Of a stretch of DNA of 64,000 bases, positions 15,795 through 25,450 are shown one piece after another. Numbering within the stretch: the stretch's first letter is position 1; every line of letters starts with the position of its first letter. The translations under genes were made by a program, and so were the position numbers. Source of the DNA: Vibrio gazogenes (GTDB lineage Bacteria > Pseudomonadota > Gammaproteobacteria > Enterobacterales > Vibrionaceae); the NCBI RefSeq assembly GCF_023920225.1, contig NZ_CP092587.1, positions 2,356,001 through 2,420,000 of the forward strand. The letters are read 5' to 3'. A model generated the notes under the pieces. It saw only the letters and a program-made list of their open reading frames with translations. It made no database searches and was not told the DNA's origin.

Positions 15795-16156
15795 AGTATG
15801 CATTCCCATCCAATGGTGATCACGGTCAATTGATTTCAGCGATGATAATGTTCAAACCACATATTCAAAACAGATGTTCAAAACAAAAAAACCGGCCGGC
15901 TTCAATCAGGAAGCTACGCCGGTTTTGCCTTCAGGAAGAAACACTGAAGCGACAATCCAAATAAGACTCAACGACAATAATATAAATAGCAGATGCCGTC
16001 TATTTGCTAGCGCATAATTTTACATAAAGTGTGTCAGAGTCAATAAAAAACATTTTGAAATCAATGGATAGTGACATAAATATCAACCAGTTAAATATCC
16101 GGATAGTGATAAAAACTTTGACTTGAATCCTTATCCAATTCAGGAACCTTTATCTT
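15795..16156. other. rlmF-esterase intergenic region
   Basis: The 362 bp between the esterase start and the rlmF stop carry a strong minus-strand terminator (15887-15926) and an AT-rich stretch beyond it that should contain the esterase promoter. Imperfect repeats of GTTCAAA occur at 15850-15885. No gene was seen. Confidence 0.6.
15887..15926 (-). terminator. rho-independent terminator downstream of rlmF
   Basis: On the minus strand AAAACCGGC and GCCGGTTTT pair, with an inner GCTTC/GAAGC stem, and are followed by a run of T with a single G. It lies about 230 bases beyond the rlmF stop codon and upstream of the esterase start, so it should insulate the two genes. Confidence 0.75.
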
Positions 16157-17218
16157 TTACTTCGATACCCGTGCAGATGTGATGAGCCACTGTTGACGTT
16201 GCGATGCAGTCATAAATGTCCAGGCGATAAAACGGCTACGCTTCTGACCTTGGCTCATTTCAACGATTTGTATCTCCTGCACACCGACCTTTTGCAGTTG
16301 TTTCTGCATCCAACGCACATTCTCTTTCTTGGAGATCAGTGTGGTAAACCAGAGGACCTGCTCGGCAAACTCACGACTTTCCAGTGCCATATTTTTAATA
16401 AAAGTCGCTTCACCACCGGGACACCAAAGCTCAGCGTTTTGTCCGCCGAAGTTCAGTGTCGGCTGTGGTTGATTCTGGTTATGACCGGCATGACCACGCT
16501 TCATCCGGTTGGCATTGAGATTACTGAGCTTTCGCTGGGTACCTTGTAAAGCGGCTTGCTGTGACTGATGAAACGGTGGATTGCAGGTGGTGATGTGATA
16601 ACGCTCACCCGGTTGGATAATGCCTTTGAATAAACAGCGACTGTCTTGCTGCAACCGACATTCAACCTTCCCCTGAAGCACAGCATTACTTGCCGCGATT
16701 CGGTTGGCACTCTTGATTGAGACCGGATCAATATCACTGGCAGTATAATGCCAACCGTAGTCACAGACACCGATAATCGGGTAGATACAATTCGCACCGA
16801 CACCAATATCCAGAGCCTTGACCTGAGCCAACACCAAATCCGGCTCATGACTCAGCAGATCGGCGGCACGATGAATATAATCCGCTCGCCCGGGTATTGG
16901 CGGGCAGAGATAACCCTGCGGAATATCCCATGTCGTTATCTGATAATATCGGTTTAACAGCGCTTTATTCAGCAGTTTCACGGCCAGCGGATCAGAAAAA
17001 TTGATCGTCGGTTCACCATTCGGATTCTTCGCAACATGCTTTTTCAGATCGGGTAACACGTTGATCAATTCAACAAAATTGTAGCGTCCCTGATGTTTAT
17101 TCCGTGGGTGTAGCCCTTTCGGAGCCCCCACTTTCTTCACACTAACATCAGATGATGGTTTTGCAGACAGCGAAGATTTAGACTTTGTCGGCTTTCTTTT
17201 TTGGCTCATGTGACTCAT
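16157..17218 (-). CDS. rlmF: 23S rRNA (adenine-1618-N6)-methyltransferase
   Basis: The enzyme methylates A1618 of 23S rRNA using S-adenosylmethionine. The 353-residue protein has a basic, Ser/Lys-rich N-terminal tail (about 1-35), then the family-specific [12 protein letters not shown] and [20 protein letters not shown]. The SAM-binding glycine region is [13 protein letters not shown], and the catalytic tetrapeptide NPPF appears in [10 protein letters not shown]. These are diagnostic of RlmF (YbiN) as opposed to other N6-adenine methylases. It is a single gene with its own downstream terminator. A start three codons later (second Met) is possible. Confidence 0.95.
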   Translation of the reverse strand: MSHMSQKRKPTKSKSSLSAKPSSDVSVKKVGAPKGLHPRNKHQGRYNFVELINVLPDLKKHVAKNPNGEPTINFSDPLAVKLLNKALLNRYYQITTWDIPQGYLCPPIPGRADYIHRAADLLSHEPDLVLAQVKALDIGVGANCIYPIIGVCDYGWHYTASDIDPVSIKSANRIAASNAVLQGKVECRLQQDSRCLFKGIIQPGERYHITTCNPPFHQSQQAALQGTQRKLSNLNANRMKRGHAGHNQNQPQPTLNFGGQNAELWCPGGEATFIKNMALESREFAEQVLWFTTLISKKENVRWMQKQLQKVGVQEIQIVEMSQGQKRSRFIAWTFMTASQRQQWLITSARVSK

Positions 17219-17453
17219 ATTCGTTGGAAAAACGCGCCATTGTCCCCTTTTTTAGCCGCTGTTTCCAGAGTCATACGACGCGCCGTACAGGATAGCCCCC
17301 TTGCGGTACGACATCGGACTGAATCGCTGCCGGTCCGCACCGACAGCGCCTGTTTTTACTCCAATCATCAGCGAATTACCCAGAATGACGGAATTATACG
17401 TACCCCCTGCAGCATTTCTGCGACCAATAAAATTAGGGGTTATGAATAACGAA

Positions 17454-18764
17454 CTATATCGGTAATATTAATCGGGCAACACAGCCCTGCATATCCTCAC
17501 GATTATCGATCGAAAAATATCCGCTATGGTTTTCTGCAATCTGCCGACACAAAGTTAATCCAATGCCGCTGCCGTGAGATTTAGTACTATAAAACGGGAC
17601 AAACAGATTACTTTTATTGGAAATACCGGTTCCCTGATCCAGTATTTCCAGACTCAAATTATGCTTTTGTACTTCACATGACACTGTAATCGTACCTTTC
17701 GGATCGGTCATTGCTTCATCGGCATTTTTAAATACATTGATCAATAACTGCTGTATCTGTACCGGATCAATGTTGATTTTCAGCGTTTCCTGACAACAGA
17801 CAATATTGATCTTGCGATGTTCAAACAGCGGCAGCAATTCCCTGAGCAGCATCTTGATATTTTGTTGTCGTTTAATCGGTGCCGGTAACTGAGTCAGCTT
17901 GCGATAGCTCTCAATAAAAGATTTGAGATTTTTCGCTCGTTCTTCAATAATTTTCAACCCGCTATCGACTTCTGTAATCGACTCGTTTTTTTCTTGCGGC
18001 AGAAACTCTCTCAGAATCTGGCTCAGTGACGCTATCGGCGTCAGAGTATTGTTGATTTCATGGCTTAATACCCGCAGCAAGTTTTTCCATGCCCGGTGTT
18101 CTTGTCCGCGCAGTAGTTCACTGACATCCGTGACAAACAGCAAGGTTTGTCTGCGACTATTTTCGTAATAACAATCCTGATTGATCTGAAACTGTCCGAT
18201 CTTCTGTGGAAAATGCCACTCCATCACATCTCCGGGAGCACATTGAAGTAAGTCATGAATCGCCAGTGAGTCGATCAATTGTCCCGGCATCGACTTTGGC
18301 TCCTGGTCGAATAGCTGACCGGCACCTTTATTGACGAACGCAATTTCACCTTGGTCATTAAAGGCAAATATAGCGACATCAATATTGTTGATGATCTTCT
18401 TCACTAGGTACTGCTGCTGACGGATTTCCAAACGCTGTCGATTCATCGACTCAGACAGGCGATTAATCATCCCGATCAGACCATCCATTGAATCGTTTCG
18501 TCCGGTTCGCTTCCCTCGCATACTAAACTCATTGTTGGTCAACGATTCAACTAAGTTCATTACAGTTGCCAAATGAAAATTTAAGCTGTGATCAACGGTC
18601 ACCAGACAATACGTAATGAGTAATGCACTCAAGAATCCCGTCAGCGCAATCAGATAACCCGAATAACCATGTACCACCATGATCAGCAGCAGCAGACCCG
18701 TCGGTGTTACAGAAGCAACAAGCATCAATCGCCGCTGCACAGTTTGGATTGACGTATCTAACAT
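17454..18764 (-). CDS. membrane sensor histidine kinase of the MacAB-like module
   Basis: The kinase senses an unknown signal and phosphorylates the response regulator encoded just upstream. Its 436 residues comprise two membrane helices (about 12-57), a HAMP-like linker, a PAS domain (about 120-215), a dimerisation domain with the phospho-acceptor His235 in RVLSHEINNTLTP, and an HATPase domain with NVFKNADEAM (N box), DQGTGIS (G1) and GSGIGLTLCRQ (G2). The short periplasmic part suggests sensing in or near the membrane, or through PAS. The gene starts 10 bp after the regulator stop, at the end of a five-gene operon, so it is probably controlled together with the exporter. Confidence 0.93.
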   Translation of the reverse strand: MLDTSIQTVQRRLMLVASVTPTGLLLLIMVVHGYSGYLIALTGFLSALLITYCLVTVDHSLNFHLATVMNLVESLTNNEFSMRGKRTGRNDSMDGLIGMINRLSESMNRQRLEIRQQQYLVKKIINNIDVAIFAFNDQGEIAFVNKGAGQLFDQEPKSMPGQLIDSLAIHDLLQCAPGDVMEWHFPQKIGQFQINQDCYYENSRRQTLLFVTDVSELLRGQEHRAWKNLLRVLSHEINNTLTPIASLSQILREFLPQEKNESITEVDSGLKIIEERAKNLKSFIESYRKLTQLPAPIKRQQNIKMLLRELLPLFEHRKINIVCCQETLKINIDPVQIQQLLINVFKNADEAMTDPKGTITVSCEVQKHNLSLEILDQGTGISNKSNLFVPFYSTKSHGSGIGLTLCRQIAENHSGYFSIDNREDMQGCVARLILPI

Positions 18765-18774
18765 GATACCGCCC

Positions 18775-20220
18775 TCATTTGGTCTTACCTAAGCGTCGGT
18801 AGAAAGTACTCCGGCTCAATCCCAGAGACTCGGCAGCCAGACAGGCATTACCGTCAAAATAGTCCAGACGCTGTTTTAGAACTTCCTGCTCAATTTCTTC
18901 CAGTGTGGTTGAGTGCGCCACATTGCCGGAGTCTACGTCGCTGTTTCCTGCAACAAAATTGCTCTGTGGTGGTAAGGCAGAACTCTGAGAGATGTCGCCT
19001 TCCTGATAATCGGGTAACACGCATTTGAGTAGTGACTTATCTAAGGCTTTTCCCTGACTCAGCAGGACCAAACGTTCAACCACATGACTCAGTTCACGAA
19101 CATTACCCGGCCAATCATAAGATTGCAGGATGGCAATTGCTTCATCAGTAAACTCACCGAGCGGCTTACGGTATTTCTCGGTGTAAATCTGCCCAAACCG
19201 CTCGATCAGCGGGATAATATCTTCAACCCGTTCCCGCAGTGATGGCACCCGAAATTCAAAAGTATTCAGGCGGTAAAAGAGGTCCTGACGGAACGACCTG
19301 TCACCGATCATCTCATTCAAATCAGCATTTGTGGCAGACACGACCCGAACATCAACCTGCTGGGTTTTCGCCCCGCCGACTTTCTCAAACTGCTTTTCTT
19401 CCAGAACCCGCAACAGTTTCGACTGCTGGCTGACCGGCATATTACCGATTTCATCCAGAAACAATGTACCACCATCCGCCAGTTCAAACCGCCCAATACG
19501 TTGCTGTTTGGCATCGGTAAATGCGCCTTTCACATGGCCAAACATTTCACTTTCAAACAACGTATCCGGAATACAGCTCATATCCACAGAGATAAATTCT
19601 TGTTCTGATCTGGAAGAATACCGGTGAATATAACTTGCCAACAGACTCTTCCCAGTTCCATTTTCTCCGGTCAGTAAAATATTGGCGTCACTCTCAGCGA
19701 TCAACATCAATGACGCCATCAGATTTTTCATCACCGGAGAAAACGCCACAATATTGTCGAAAGCACATAAGTTAAGCTGTTCCTGCAACAATTGGTTCTG
19801 CTGCTGCAAGCGGAACTGTTTCTTTAAGCCTTCACTCAACCGAATCTGAGTATTGAGAATATGCACCAGCCGTTCGTTATCCCAAGGCTTCTCTATAAAA
19901 TCCACCGCTCCGTATTGCATCGCTTCAACGGCAATATCGACCGAGCCCCATCCGGTCATCACCACAACAGGCAACTCACTGTCGATAGTTTTGATCCGTT
20001 GAATCAAGTCCAGACCTTCCTGTCCAGAAGTCGTATCCAACTGATAATTCAGATCGATTAACGCAATATCTGCATCGGCTTGTTTCACCTGTTCCAAAGC
20101 AAGTTCCGGCGAATTGACCGTCACCACATCAAAATGGCGGACTTTGAGGATTAATCTCAGTGTGTTCAGGATATTCTCATCATCGTCTGCGACTAAAACC
20201 CGATATTGTTGATTACGCAT
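18775..20220 (-). CDS. sigma-54-dependent response regulator (NtrC family)
   Basis: This enhancer-binding protein activates sigma-54 promoters when phosphorylated. The 481 residues hold a receiver domain with acidic pocket Asp12-14 and phospho-acceptor Asp56 (IALIDLNY), an AAA+ domain with Walker A TGENGTGKS (about 174) and LFLDEIGN, and a Fis-type helix-turn-helix at the end (ACLAAESLGLSRSTFYRRL). The sigma-54-contacting loop reads GAFTDA instead of GAFTGA. The central Phe-Thr is retained, so activity is expected. A sigma-54 promoter stands before the exporter genes of the same operon, making this a candidate autoregulated circuit. A hairpin lies in the 168-bp gap upstream. Confidence 0.94.
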   Translation of the reverse strand: MRNQQYRVLVADDDENILNTLRLILKVRHFDVVTVNSPELALEQVKQADADIALIDLNYQLDTTSGQEGLDLIQRIKTIDSELPVVVMTGWGSVDIAVEAMQYGAVDFIEKPWDNERLVHILNTQIRLSEGLKKQFRLQQQNQLLQEQLNLCAFDNIVAFSPVMKNLMASLMLIAESDANILLTGENGTGKSLLASYIHRYSSRSEQEFISVDMSCIPDTLFESEMFGHVKGAFTDAKQQRIGRFELADGGTLFLDEIGNMPVSQQSKLLRVLEEKQFEKVGGAKTQQVDVRVVSATNADLNEMIGDRSFRQDLFYRLNTFEFRVPSLRERVEDIIPLIERFGQIYTEKYRKPLGEFTDEAIAILQSYDWPGNVRELSHVVERLVLLSQGKALDKSLLKCVLPDYQEGDISQSSALPPQSNFVAGNSDVDSGNVAHSTTLEEIEQEVLKQRLDYFDGNACLAAESLGLSRSTFYRRLGKTK

Positions 20221-20334
20221 AAAATTCTTATTTCTTGTTTTTCATCGTTTTTATTGATAGCAGCCTGCTGCTGCATCTCAGTTATACTAACGTTGTTATC
20301 ATATTCAGAAATATAAAGGAAGACAGGGATTTGA

Positions 20335-20352
20335 GTGTGTCTACCGACACAC
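20335..20352. other. hairpin between permease and response-regulator genes
   Basis: GTGTGTC (20335-20341) and GACACAC (20346-20352) form a perfect 7-bp stem with a 4-base loop in the 168-bp gap between co-oriented genes. It may stop part of the exporter transcript or be an operator. No T run follows on the minus strand. Confidence 0.4.
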
Positions 20353-20388
20353 GCCATCCATCGTTGACAAATGCAATCCCCGTCCCGC

Positions 20389-22815
20389 TTACTGCTCCCG
20401 CAAGGCATCCATGGGTCTTAACCTGACTGCCTTCAGTGCCGGAAGCAAGGTTGCAAGAGAAACCACGCCACTAATACCGGCAGCCGTCAGCGCAAACAAA
20501 GCCCATACACTCCATGGACTATGTCCCAGAATCCGGGTAATCAGCGGACCGGCAAACATCACGATTGGCCCGCTAATCAGCAAACCAACCAGCAGTTGTA
20601 GCCATCCCTGCTTCATCAGCATATGGATGATACGACTTTCCGTTGCACCCAATGCACGACGGATACCCAGTTCCTGATATCGCTGACTAATCGCTTTTGC
20701 CATGACACCATAAATTCCACTACCAGCCAGTAATACAGCAACCATACCAAACACATTGAATAATATCGCAATATATGTCAGAGCGGCAGTATTCCGGGCA
20801 ATCACCTGAGCCAGTGGTTTCACCTGATAAACCGATAATCCAGTATCGATATCTGCCACGGCCCGCTCGATTGGAATAGTCAGGTTTTCTCTCTGGGCGG
20901 AATTTGCAACGACGGAAAAATTACGCACCGGTGCCTGCATCAGTGAGCGATATATTGTCGGCATTCGTTTGCTGTAACCGAACGGACGTCCTTGAATCAC
21001 ATGAGACACGATACCAACCACAGTATACCAGCCATCTTTCCCTGCCCAACGGATCTGTTTTCCGATGATATGACGTTCTTCCGGCCAATATCGCTGGGCA
21101 AATGATCGGGTAATCACGACCACCTTCTGAGAGTTCTGATCATCAGACAAACTCAGCATCCTGCCTTCTTCCAGTCTGACTCCCAATAGTTTCAGTGTTC
21201 CCGGCATTACCGTGACATTATTCGCCCGAGGCAACAAGTTTTGTTGTGAACGGAGTTGTTGATGGCCTTCGAGTTCAACTTTACTAGCAACCATAAACGC
21301 ACCGGGTACTGAACTCATCATCCCTGCTTTGGAAATGGTCGGTGAAGACTCCAGATCACTTTGTAGACGGTTATAGAATGTCAACAAACTCTCCGGCGTA
21401 TTGTAGTACTGATCCGGTAAACTGATTTTCCCGGTATAAATACCCTGAGGCTGAACACCATAATCAATCTTTGTTGCTTCATAAACCACCAGGGACAATA
21501 GCGCGCCAAGTGACAGCACAGCACAAGACAAAGCAACCTCAAAGATAACCAATATGCGGCTGATCCGACCGCTACTGCGGCTCTGAGCACCACGAGTTCC
21601 ATCTCTCAGGACTTCGTTAATATTGCATTGGGTCATTTTCCATGCTGGCAATAATCCGGTTACCAAGCTGACAATAACAACCAATAAAATAGTCTTCAGC
21701 AGCACATCGGCATCCAACCCCAGCTCCCACCAGAATGCTGGTTTCCCAGGAACAATTGAGCGAATCAACCCATTGGTCAGTGACAGTCCCCACCCGGCAA
21801 ACAGTACTCCCAGAATACCTCCCAGCGTGCATATCAGGGTGCTTTCCCACATCATCTGTATGACTAACCTAAAGGTCGGTGCACCGTGCGCAATTCGAAT
21901 AGCACTCTCTTTAGAACGTTCTGTTGCTCGCGCCAACAACAGGTTACCGACATTACAACAGGCAAGCAGCAGTACAAATCCGACACCCAGTAGCATCACC
22001 AGAAAAATCGGTTTTGAATCTTCTCCAATGAAGCTGTCCATAAATGTAATTGTAAAGGCAGAACGTCCGGTATTGATTTCAGGATACTGTGATGCCCGTG
22101 ACGCCATAATATCTTGCAATTCGACATCAGCATCCGCCAGCTCAATCCCAGGTTTAAGCTTGGCAAAAACAGAGACTTTTGGAGCATTCTCTACTGTAAA
22201 TTTCGCTTCGTTAAGCTGGCTCGGTAACCAAATCTGGTTATTCATAGGAAATTCATATCCGAGCGGCATTATCCCAATGATCTCCGTACCGATACCGTTA
22301 ATTTGAACCCGCTGACCAATAATATCCTGACGTCCGCCAAAATAGTTTTGCCATAATTCATAACCGATTACAGCCACCGGATTCGCCCCTTCAATTGTAT
22401 CCGCATCGGTAAATAACCGTCCCATAACCGGCTGAGTATGAGTGAATGCGAATAGATCAGAACGACTGCGAATTGCAATATAATGAGAAGCTTTACCGTC
22501 AATACTGACATTCGCAACATCACCGTAGTAATAACCGATGTCTTCCAACCGATGGCTCTTATCCCGGATATCTTTAAAGTCCGCATAACTCATGGGTGAA
22601 TCGCCGAATCGAATCCCATTCATGCTGGGGCTAACCATCACCATTCGCTCTCCGTCAGGAAATGAGAGAGGTTTAAATGCCAATGTATTAATGAGGGAAT
22701 ACATATAAATACATAAGCCAAGACCACAGGCCATAATCAGCATGGTGAAGACCGTAAATCCCGGACGCTTAAGCATCAGTCTGACAGCATATTTCAGATC
22801 AAATAACCAACTCAT
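20389..22815 (-). CDS. MacB/FtsX-type ABC transporter permease
   Basis: An 808-residue inner-membrane permease of the MacB_PCD-FtsX class, in a double-length form with two repeats. It has an N-terminal helix (FTVFTMLIMACGLGLCIYMY), a periplasmic MacB-like domain, three helices around residues 275-390, a further helix and periplasmic domain, and three C-terminal helices. The motif GIYGVMAKAISQRYQELGIRRALGAT is the cytoplasmic coupling segment typical of this class. It would use force from the separate ATPase encoded just upstream (11-bp gap) to move a substrate from the periplasm or outer leaflet through a partner membrane-fusion protein. Substrate unknown: peptide, lipid or antimicrobial export are all plausible. 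Confidence 0.9.
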   Translation of the reverse strand: MSWLFDLKYAVRLMLKRPGFTVFTMLIMACGLGLCIYMYSLINTLAFKPLSFPDGERMVMVSPSMNGIRFGDSPMSYADFKDIRDKSHRLEDIGYYYGDVANVSIDGKASHYIAIRSRSDLFAFTHTQPVMGRLFTDADTIEGANPVAVIGYELWQNYFGGRQDIIGQRVQINGIGTEIIGIMPLGYEFPMNNQIWLPSQLNEAKFTVENAPKVSVFAKLKPGIELADADVELQDIMASRASQYPEINTGRSAFTITFMDSFIGEDSKPIFLVMLLGVGFVLLLACCNVGNLLLARATERSKESAIRIAHGAPTFRLVIQMMWESTLICTLGGILGVLFAGWGLSLTNGLIRSIVPGKPAFWWELGLDADVLLKTILLVVIVSLVTGLLPAWKMTQCNINEVLRDGTRGAQSRSSGRISRILVIFEVALSCAVLSLGALLSLVVYEATKIDYGVQPQGIYTGKISLPDQYYNTPESLLTFYNRLQSDLESSPTISKAGMMSSVPGAFMVASKVELEGHQQLRSQQNLLPRANNVTVMPGTLKLLGVRLEEGRMLSLSDDQNSQKVVVITRSFAQRYWPEERHIIGKQIRWAGKDGWYTVVGIVSHVIQGRPFGYSKRMPTIYRSLMQAPVRNFSVVANSAQRENLTIPIERAVADIDTGLSVYQVKPLAQVIARNTAALTYIAILFNVFGMVAVLLAGSGIYGVMAKAISQRYQELGIRRALGATESRIIHMLMKQGWLQLLVGLLISGPIVMFAGPLITRILGHSPWSVWALFALTAAGISGVVSLATLLPALKAVRLRPMDALREQ

Positions 22816-22826
22816 ATATGGATTCC

Positions 22827-23534
22827 TCAGGCAACCAACCCCTGACTATCAAGATGACGGTCATCAATGACCATTCCGTCAAAAATATCAATCTGCCTTA
22901 AAGCATGTGCAGCAGAGCGGGGATCATGCGTAACGATACAAATGGTTACGCCATCGGAATGCAGCTGATCAAACAAATTCATGACAGCTTCGGCATTTTT
23001 AGAATCCAGATTACCGGTCGGTTCATCCGCCAACAGTAGTGAAGGCTGGCCGACAATTGCTCGGGCAATAGCAACCCGTTGTTGCTGTCCACCGGAAAGA
23101 TGGGAGGGAAAATGCTTACTACGATGTTGCATATCTACTTTTTCCAAAGCAGCCAATGCAGCAGACTGCATCTCTTTTGTCGTCATGCCTTTACGGTAAG
23201 TCAGTGGCAGCATGACATTCTCTTCAACCGTCAAATCGCTGATGAGATTGAAGGACTGGAAGACAAAACCAATTTCCTGATTACGAATTTCAGCCATCCT
23301 ACGCGGATTCAATGATCCGACCTCAAAACCATTGATGACATATTTTCCGCCGCTGGGACTATCCAGCAGACCTAATATCGAGAGTAAAGTCGACTTCCCA
23401 CAACCGGAAGGGCCGGAGATAGAGACATACTCACCTTTCTCGATCACAAAACTAATCTCGTTTAGCGCATGAGTTTCAATCTCTTCCGTATGAAAGACTT
23501 TATTAACCTCACTCAACTCGACAATGAATGACAT
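22827..23534 (-). CDS. MacB/LolD-type ABC transporter ATPase
   Basis: A 235-residue ATP-binding subunit. It shows the Walker A motif [12 protein letters not shown], the Q-loop VFQSFNL, the signature [15 protein letters not shown], Walker [14 protein letters not shown] and the switch His in IVTHD. The sequence belongs to the MacB/LolD/FtsE cluster that drives mechanotransmission permeases. It is between the membrane-fusion protein and the permease in one operon, so the three probably form a tripartite efflux pump with an outer-membrane TolC encoded elsewhere. Confidence 0.95.
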   Translation of the reverse strand: MSFIVELSEVNKVFHTEEIETHALNEISFVIEKGEYVSISGPSGCGKSTLLSILGLLDSPSGGKYVINGFEVGSLNPRRMAEIRNQEIGFVFQSFNLISDLTVEENVMLPLTYRKGMTTKEMQSAALAALEKVDMQHRSKHFPSHLSGGQQQRVAIARAIVGQPSLLLADEPTGNLDSKNAEAVMNLFDQLHSDGVTICIVTHDPRSAAHALRQIDIFDGMVIDDRHLDSQGLVA

Positions 23535-23565
23535 ATTTATTCCTTTTTATAATGAATCGATAATA

Positions 23566-24819
23566 TTACTGAATACTGATCCGGTCCTGATGTTCCCAAG
23601 CACTGGGATTCGATGTCACAATCTGGTCGCCATCACGCAAACCACTTTTTATTTCAATTCTGTCCGCAGATCCCTGTCCGAACATGACTCTAATTTTATC
23701 GGCTTCTCGTCCATTGGCCGCTAATCGATAGACTGTACCGGGGGAGTTACTCTGGGCAAATGCAGGACGATTAACAGACAATACATGCTGTAATTTGGAG
23801 ACCAGAATAGTGCCTTCAATGCTCAAATCCGGTCTGGCTTCTGGTGGTAATGGATGATTAAGCGATACATCAACCTGAACTGTGCCATTATTAACCGCTG
23901 GATCAATCCGAATCACCGAGCCATGAATTTGATTGTTATGCGTGTCAATAATCACATCCTGCCCTATTTCAACGGTACGAACCTGACGCTCTGGTATTTT
24001 TAATTCAGCCAATAACTGATCCTGTCTGGCCAGTTTCGCAATATTAAGCCCCAACGGAACCCGTTGACCGGCTTCAATATTGACAGCCTGAATCACACCA
24101 GACTGATTGGATACGACTTTCAGTGACTGAATCATCATTTCCGCACGGGAAAGGCTTTTTTTCAGTTTATTCACCATTGCAGTATTCGCTTGAAACTCCG
24201 CTTCTTGCGTCTCTTTCAGTTTTTCCAGACGCTCTTTCTCAATTTGTAACTGCTCTCTATACTGTTCCAAATCTAATTTTGAGCGGTTGTAATCAATGAG
24301 AGACACCGAGCCATTATTTCGTTTTAATAACGTACTCTCAGCGTCATACTGAAGTTTCGCCTTCTCATAAGAATGCTTTACTTTCAGAATTCGAGCCTGA
24401 GCATCCAATACATTATTCTCATGGCGCATCGCTAACGATTTATTGTCAGCCAATGCAGCCTCTAATTCCCAGCGGATTTCATCCGTTTTCTGTACCAACC
24501 CTGGATTGATCAGCTCAGCAATTAAATCACCTTTTTTGACTATCGCTCCCGGTTTGACCAAAACAGATTCAACTCTGCCATCCACATTGGTTGATATCCA
24601 GCGGATATGTTTCGGGGCTAATACCCCATTACCACGCACCTCAATACTCATATCCCCCTGATTTACCTGAGAAATAATAATACTGTCCCGCCGAACTTCA
24701 TAACTTCTGGATGTCATAGTTGTCGCATATGCCCCCAGCGTAACAAGGACAACGACAATCAATGCAAACCATAACTTGCGTTTCGGAATCGATCGAGATT
24801 GTTTTTTTTGAATATCCAT
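23566..24819 (-). CDS. HlyD/MacA-like membrane-fusion protein
   Basis: A 417-residue periplasmic adaptor with one N-terminal anchor helix (LWFALIVVVLVTLGAYA). It has a split lipoyl domain (GRVESVLVKPGAIVKKGDLIAEL and later NIEAGQRVPLG), a long coiled-coil hairpin (about 115-205), and beta-barrel and membrane-proximal domains. It connects the inner-membrane ABC pair to an outer-membrane channel. The start used is ATG 24819. The open frame continues to 24879, but the sigma-54 promoter found at 24861-24875 would place transcription start near 24850, ruling out the longest version. An ATG at 24843 would have a very short leader. First gene of the five-gene operon. Confidence 0.9.
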   Translation of the reverse strand: MDIQKKQSRSIPKRKLWFALIVVVLVTLGAYATTMTSRSYEVRRDSIIISQVNQGDMSIEVRGNGVLAPKHIRWISTNVDGRVESVLVKPGAIVKKGDLIAELINPGLVQKTDEIRWELEAALADNKSLAMRHENNVLDAQARILKVKHSYEKAKLQYDAESTLLKRNNGSVSLIDYNRSKLDLEQYREQLQIEKERLEKLKETQEAEFQANTAMVNKLKKSLSRAEMMIQSLKVVSNQSGVIQAVNIEAGQRVPLGLNIAKLARQDQLLAELKIPERQVRTVEIGQDVIIDTHNNQIHGSVIRIDPAVNNGTVQVDVSLNHPLPPEARPDLSIEGTILVSKLQHVLSVNRPAFAQSNSPGTVYRLAANGREADKIRVMFGQGSADRIEIKSGLRDGDQIVTSNPSAWEHQDRISIQ

Positions 24820-24860
24820 ACGTGAACAACCAATTTCATTCATAAGTTGACACTCAATAG

Positions 24861-24875
24861 GCACAAATAATGCCA
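24861..24875 (-). promoter_or_regulatory. sigma-54 promoter of the MacAB-like operon
   Basis: The minus strand reads TGGCATTATTTGTGC, keeping the invariant GG (24873-24874) and GC (24861-24862) with exactly ten bases between, as in the consensus TGGCAC-N5-TTGC. Transcription would start near 24850. The same operon encodes a sigma-54 activator, which supports the call. Confidence 0.65.
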
Positions 24876-24971
24876 ACAATATATCTTATTGTTTTTAATT
24901 GAATTTATAATTATTAATAAATAAGAATCCCAATATTGAACACCCGCTCATCCCCAAACATAGATCGCTTA

Positions 24972-24985
24972 TCCCATATCTGGGA
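24972..24985. promoter_or_regulatory. palindrome, possible enhancer site for the sigma-54 activator
   Basis: TCCCA (24972-24976), spacer TATC, TGGGA (24981-24985) form a perfect dyad. Its centre is about 128 bp upstream of the predicted start site, a usual distance for NtrC-type enhancers. Binding by the operon's regulator is inferred. Confidence 0.4.
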
Positions 24986-25162
24986 CGACCAATATGTTTG
25001 AGCGAAATCATAGTTACAGGAAAAGAAAGTTACAGGAAAAAGAAATAAATCATCACGACAACAACATTGATCCGATGAATCTCTTAAGCCGTTCTTAAGT
25101 TTACAGACACATAATCAGCCCAGTGAAAGACACCACCAAATCGTGATGCAATAGGAGCATAA

Positions 25163-25450
25163 ATGATGTCAAAAACAACGTTGAACCGTCTGGCTATTTT
25201 TCTTGCAACCGCGACAGCTTCTTCTCTGGTTTTTGCTGACCCGCACTGTACTCAACAGCCAGAATCAGCTTGGATACCGTTTGAAACAGCCAAAGCACAG
25301 GTTGTTGAAATGGGATATCAGATTAAGAAATTTAAGAAAACCCATACTGGCTGTTATGAACTGTACGGCTATGACACCCACAAAAACCGAGTTGAGATTT
25401 ACTACAATCCGGTTGATATGCAGGTCGTAAAAGAGGAAAAAGATGACTAA
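25163..25450 (+). CDS. small secreted PepSY-domain protein
   Basis: A 95-residue periplasmic protein. It has a signal peptide (LAIFLATATASSLVFA, cleavage before DPHC) and a single PepSY-like domain with IPFETAKAQVVEMGYQIKKF and ending EIYYNPVDMQVVKEE. Two cysteines in the mature protein (DPHCTQQ and HTGCYEL) may form a disulphide. PepSY_2 proteins of this size are often encoded with a b-type cytochrome, and here the gene overlaps the cytochrome gene by 8 bases, so the two are translationally coupled. A role as an accessory subunit of a membrane electron-transfer protein is inferred. Confidence 0.85.
   Translation: MMSKTTLNRLAIFLATATASSLVFADPHCTQQPESAWIPFETAKAQVVEMGYQIKKFKKTHTGCYELYGYDTHKNRVEIYYNPVDMQVVKEEKDD

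Larger units (their letters stand above)
24820..25162. promoter_or_regulatory. divergent control region between the MacAB-like operon and the PepSY/cytochrome b561 genes
   Basis: The 343 bp contain a sigma-54-like promoter reading left (24861-24875), a perfect TCCCA/TGGGA palindrome (24972-24985) at an enhancer-like distance, and a tandem repeat of GTTACAGGAAAAGAAA (25013-25045) closer to the rightward genes. The rightward gene has AGGAG five bases before its ATG. Confidence 0.6.
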
